NCBI GenBank assembly: GCA_023387775.1
Contig: JAEWHN010000028.1
Span: 1 to 5,398, forward strand
Origin: Pseudomonadota bacterium
GTDB taxonomy: Bacteria; Pseudomonadota; Alphaproteobacteria; Rhizobiales; Rhizobiaceae
Reading direction: 5' to 3'
Length of the DNA stretch: 5,398 nt
The position numbers and the translations under genes were made by a program. Below, one piece after another: positions 5,138 to 5,398 of this stretch. How positions within the stretch are numbered: position 1 is the first letter of the stretch; every line of letters starts with the position of its first letter. Below the pieces are notes generated by a model. The model ran no database searches and was not told the origin of the DNA. It was given only the letters and a program-made list of their open reading frames with translations.

Positions 5138-5398
5138 TCAGGCGCCCTTTCGCGAATTCTTGACCGCAGCCTGTGCCGCCGCCAGCCGCGCGATCGGCAC
5201 GCGGAACGGCGAGCAGGAAACGTAGTCGAGCCCCACCTCTTCGCAGAAGTGGATCGAGCGCGGGTCACCGCCGTGCTCGCCGCAGATGCCGAGCTTGATC
5301 TGCGGCCGCGCCGACCTGCCGCGTTCGGCCCCGATGCGCACCAGTTCGCCCACGCCTTCGATGTCGAGCGACACGAACGGGTCCTGCTCGATGATGCC
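5138..5398 (-). CDS. ppdK: Pyruvate phosphate dikinase, C-terminal end only
   Basis: Only the last 86 residues are in the window; the gene continues past the right edge. The enzyme interconverts pyruvate, ATP and phosphate with phosphoenolpyruvate, AMP and pyrophosphate in the cytosol, at the pyruvate/PEP node. The visible segment is the end of the C-terminal TIM-barrel domain. It contains IIEQDPFVSLDIEGVGELV, then LGICGEHGGDPRSIHFCEEVG, then the very conserved LDYVSCSPFRVPIARLAAAQA, and ends NSRKGA. The cysteine in GICGEHGG corresponds to the catalytic proton donor of the pyruvate half-reaction (Cys831 in the Clostridium symbiosum enzyme). The SCSPFRVP wording and the ending after AAAQA suit dikinase better than the related PEP synthase or PTS enzyme I. 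The ATP-grasp and phosphohistidine domains are outside the window, so the completeness of the gene cannot be judged. Confidence 0.93.
   Translation of the reverse strand, partial: GIIEQDPFVSLDIEGVGELVRIGAERGRSARPQIKLGICGEHGGDPRSIHFCEEVGLDYVSCSPFRVPIARLAAAQAAVKNSRKGA

Noticed and set aside
4419..5225. A 268-codon plus-strand frame opposite the deacetylase and the ppdK end
   Set aside because: It is antisense to a gene with a signal peptide and ordered NodB motifs. The translation is Arg/Ala/Gly-rich and unlike any protein I know.
1..5398. tRNA or rRNA genes, CRISPR arrays, insertion sequences, attachment sites, toxin-antitoxin or defence genes
   Set aside because: None was seen: there are no cloverleaf-like or rRNA-like stretches, no regularly spaced direct repeats, no transposase or integrase motifs, and nearly all the space is taken by ordinary metabolic genes.

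Overview
The window is a gene-dense stretch of chromosome with high GC content and strong GC bias at third codon positions. It looks like an alphaproteobacterium of the order Hyphomicrobiales (Rhizobiales), probably near the Phyllobacteriaceae/Mesorhizobium group. Three things support this: the general look of the proteins, a bacterial-type pyruvate phosphate dikinase C-terminus, and a short two-hairpin intergenic element at 588-687 that resembles from memory a dispersed repeat common in these genomes. No database search was possible, so the genus is a guess.

Layout from left to right. (1) The 3' part of a metallo-beta-lactamase-fold hydrolase with a C-terminal winged-helix domain runs rightward off the left edge and ends at 584. 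(2) A convergent gap of about 100 bases holds the two-hairpin repeat. (3) Leftward, a membrane-anchored DUF1499 protein (686-1483) lies downstream of a 542-residue fatty acyl-CoA ligase (1557-3185); the 73-base gap allows co-transcription. (4) The divergent intergenic region 3186-3414 carries a plausible leftward promoter for the ligase, with a perfect palindrome over its -35 box. On the rightward side it has a second inverted repeat and a 10-base palindrome. (5) Rightward are a small unrecognised acidic protein (3415-3780), a hairpin followed by a T-rich run, and a DUF427 protein (3870-4283). (6) Convergent to these is a secreted CE4/NodB-type polysaccharide deacetylase with variant motifs (4308-5051). 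It sits downstream of the 3' end of pyruvate phosphate dikinase (ppdK, 5138-5398), which enters from the right edge.

These look like ordinary housekeeping and metabolic genes: fatty-acid activation, PEP/pyruvate interconversion, a thiol- or ester-hydrolase-like enzyme and an envelope or secreted carbohydrate deacetylase. They do not form one obvious pathway. I see no mobile element, CRISPR array, RNA gene, toxin-antitoxin pair or defence system, and no convincing new multi-gene system. The points most worth a second look are the operator-like palindrome at the ligase promoter, the dispersed repeat that reaches into a stop codon, the unrecognised 121-residue protein, and the replaced metal-ligand position in the deacetylase.
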